A stretch of 8,137 nt of DNA from positions 1 to 8,137 of the forward strand of contig DNXT01000173.1 of NCBI GenBank assembly GCA_003505795.1, given 5' to 3'. This document shows positions 8,111 through 8,137 of this stretch, in pieces. The notes under the pieces were generated by a model that made no database searches, was not told the DNA's origin, and was given only the letters and a program-made list of their open reading frames with translations. Position 1 is the first letter of the stretch. Every line of letters begins with the position of its first letter. The stretch is from Lysobacteraceae bacterium. GTDB taxonomy: Bacteria > Pseudomonadota > Gammaproteobacteria > Xanthomonadales > Xanthomonadaceae. Made by a program: the position numbers and the translations under genes.

Positions 8111-8137
8111 ATGTGGAAGGGGCTTCAGTCCCGACGG
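8111..8137 (+). repeat. REP-like palindromic element, cut by the window edge
   Basis: The sequence ATGTGGAAGGGGCTTCAGTC followed by CCGACGG resembles the abundant REP-type elements of xanthomonads (a GTGGGA-like head, a GGC-TTCA-GCC hairpin and a CGACG tail). The hairpin pairs GGGGC (8119-8123) with GTCCC (8128-8132), including one G-T pair, around a TTCA loop. It begins 33 bp after greA and may continue beyond the window. Membership in this family is from memory of the consensus. Confidence 0.65.

Overview
The window looks like chromosomal DNA of a high-GC gammaproteobacterium, most likely the Xanthomonadaceae/Lysobacteraceae group (Lysobacter, Luteimonas, Pseudoxanthomonas, Stenotrophomonas or relatives). 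The reasons are strong G/C preference at third codon positions, a short form of DapB, the order dapB - carA - carB - greA, and intergenic hairpin repeats of a style I recall from this group. Genus cannot be fixed from sequence alone.

All genes lie on the + strand. Positions 2-1021 hold the C-terminal ~339 residues of a PLP-dependent aminotransferase whose start is outside the window. It is followed 13 bp later by a YiiM-like MOSC-domain protein (1035-1742). A short gap (1743-1848) contains a hairpin repeat and a possible promoter for dapB (1849-2565), which makes 4-hydroxy-tetrahydrodipicolinate reductase of the lysine/diaminopimelate pathway. A 213-bp gap follows with a strong stem-loop and a good -10 element. 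Next is a tightly packed transcription unit: carA (2779-3933), a small four-helix-bundle protein gene (3933-4358), carB (4362-7604) and greA (7601-8077). CarA and CarB are the two subunits of carbamoyl phosphate synthetase, feeding pyrimidine and arginine synthesis. GreA rescues backtracked RNA polymerase. The window ends in a REP-like hairpin.

The most remarkable object is at the carA/carB junction. A 448-bp cassette (3886-4333) has 35-bp terminal inverted repeats, identical at 34 of 35 positions, built from 7-bp tandem units (GGACCCG on the left, CGGGTCC on the right). Inside is one gene, for a protein of the four-helix-bundle family that includes the 23S rRNA intervening-sequence protein S23 and is related to the Avd accessory protein of diversity-generating retroelements. 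The cassette sits inside the operon without breaking it. The repeat arms contain no stop codon in any frame, so the left arm encodes the new C-terminus of CarA and the right arm encodes the C-terminus of the small protein. The cassette gene starts on the carA stop codon, and carB starts 3 bp after its stop. This looks like a minimal, operon-compatible mobile or domesticated cassette. No transposase or reverse transcriptase is present, so mobility would need a factor supplied from elsewhere.

The remaining genes are ordinary housekeeping genes with intact catalytic motifs.
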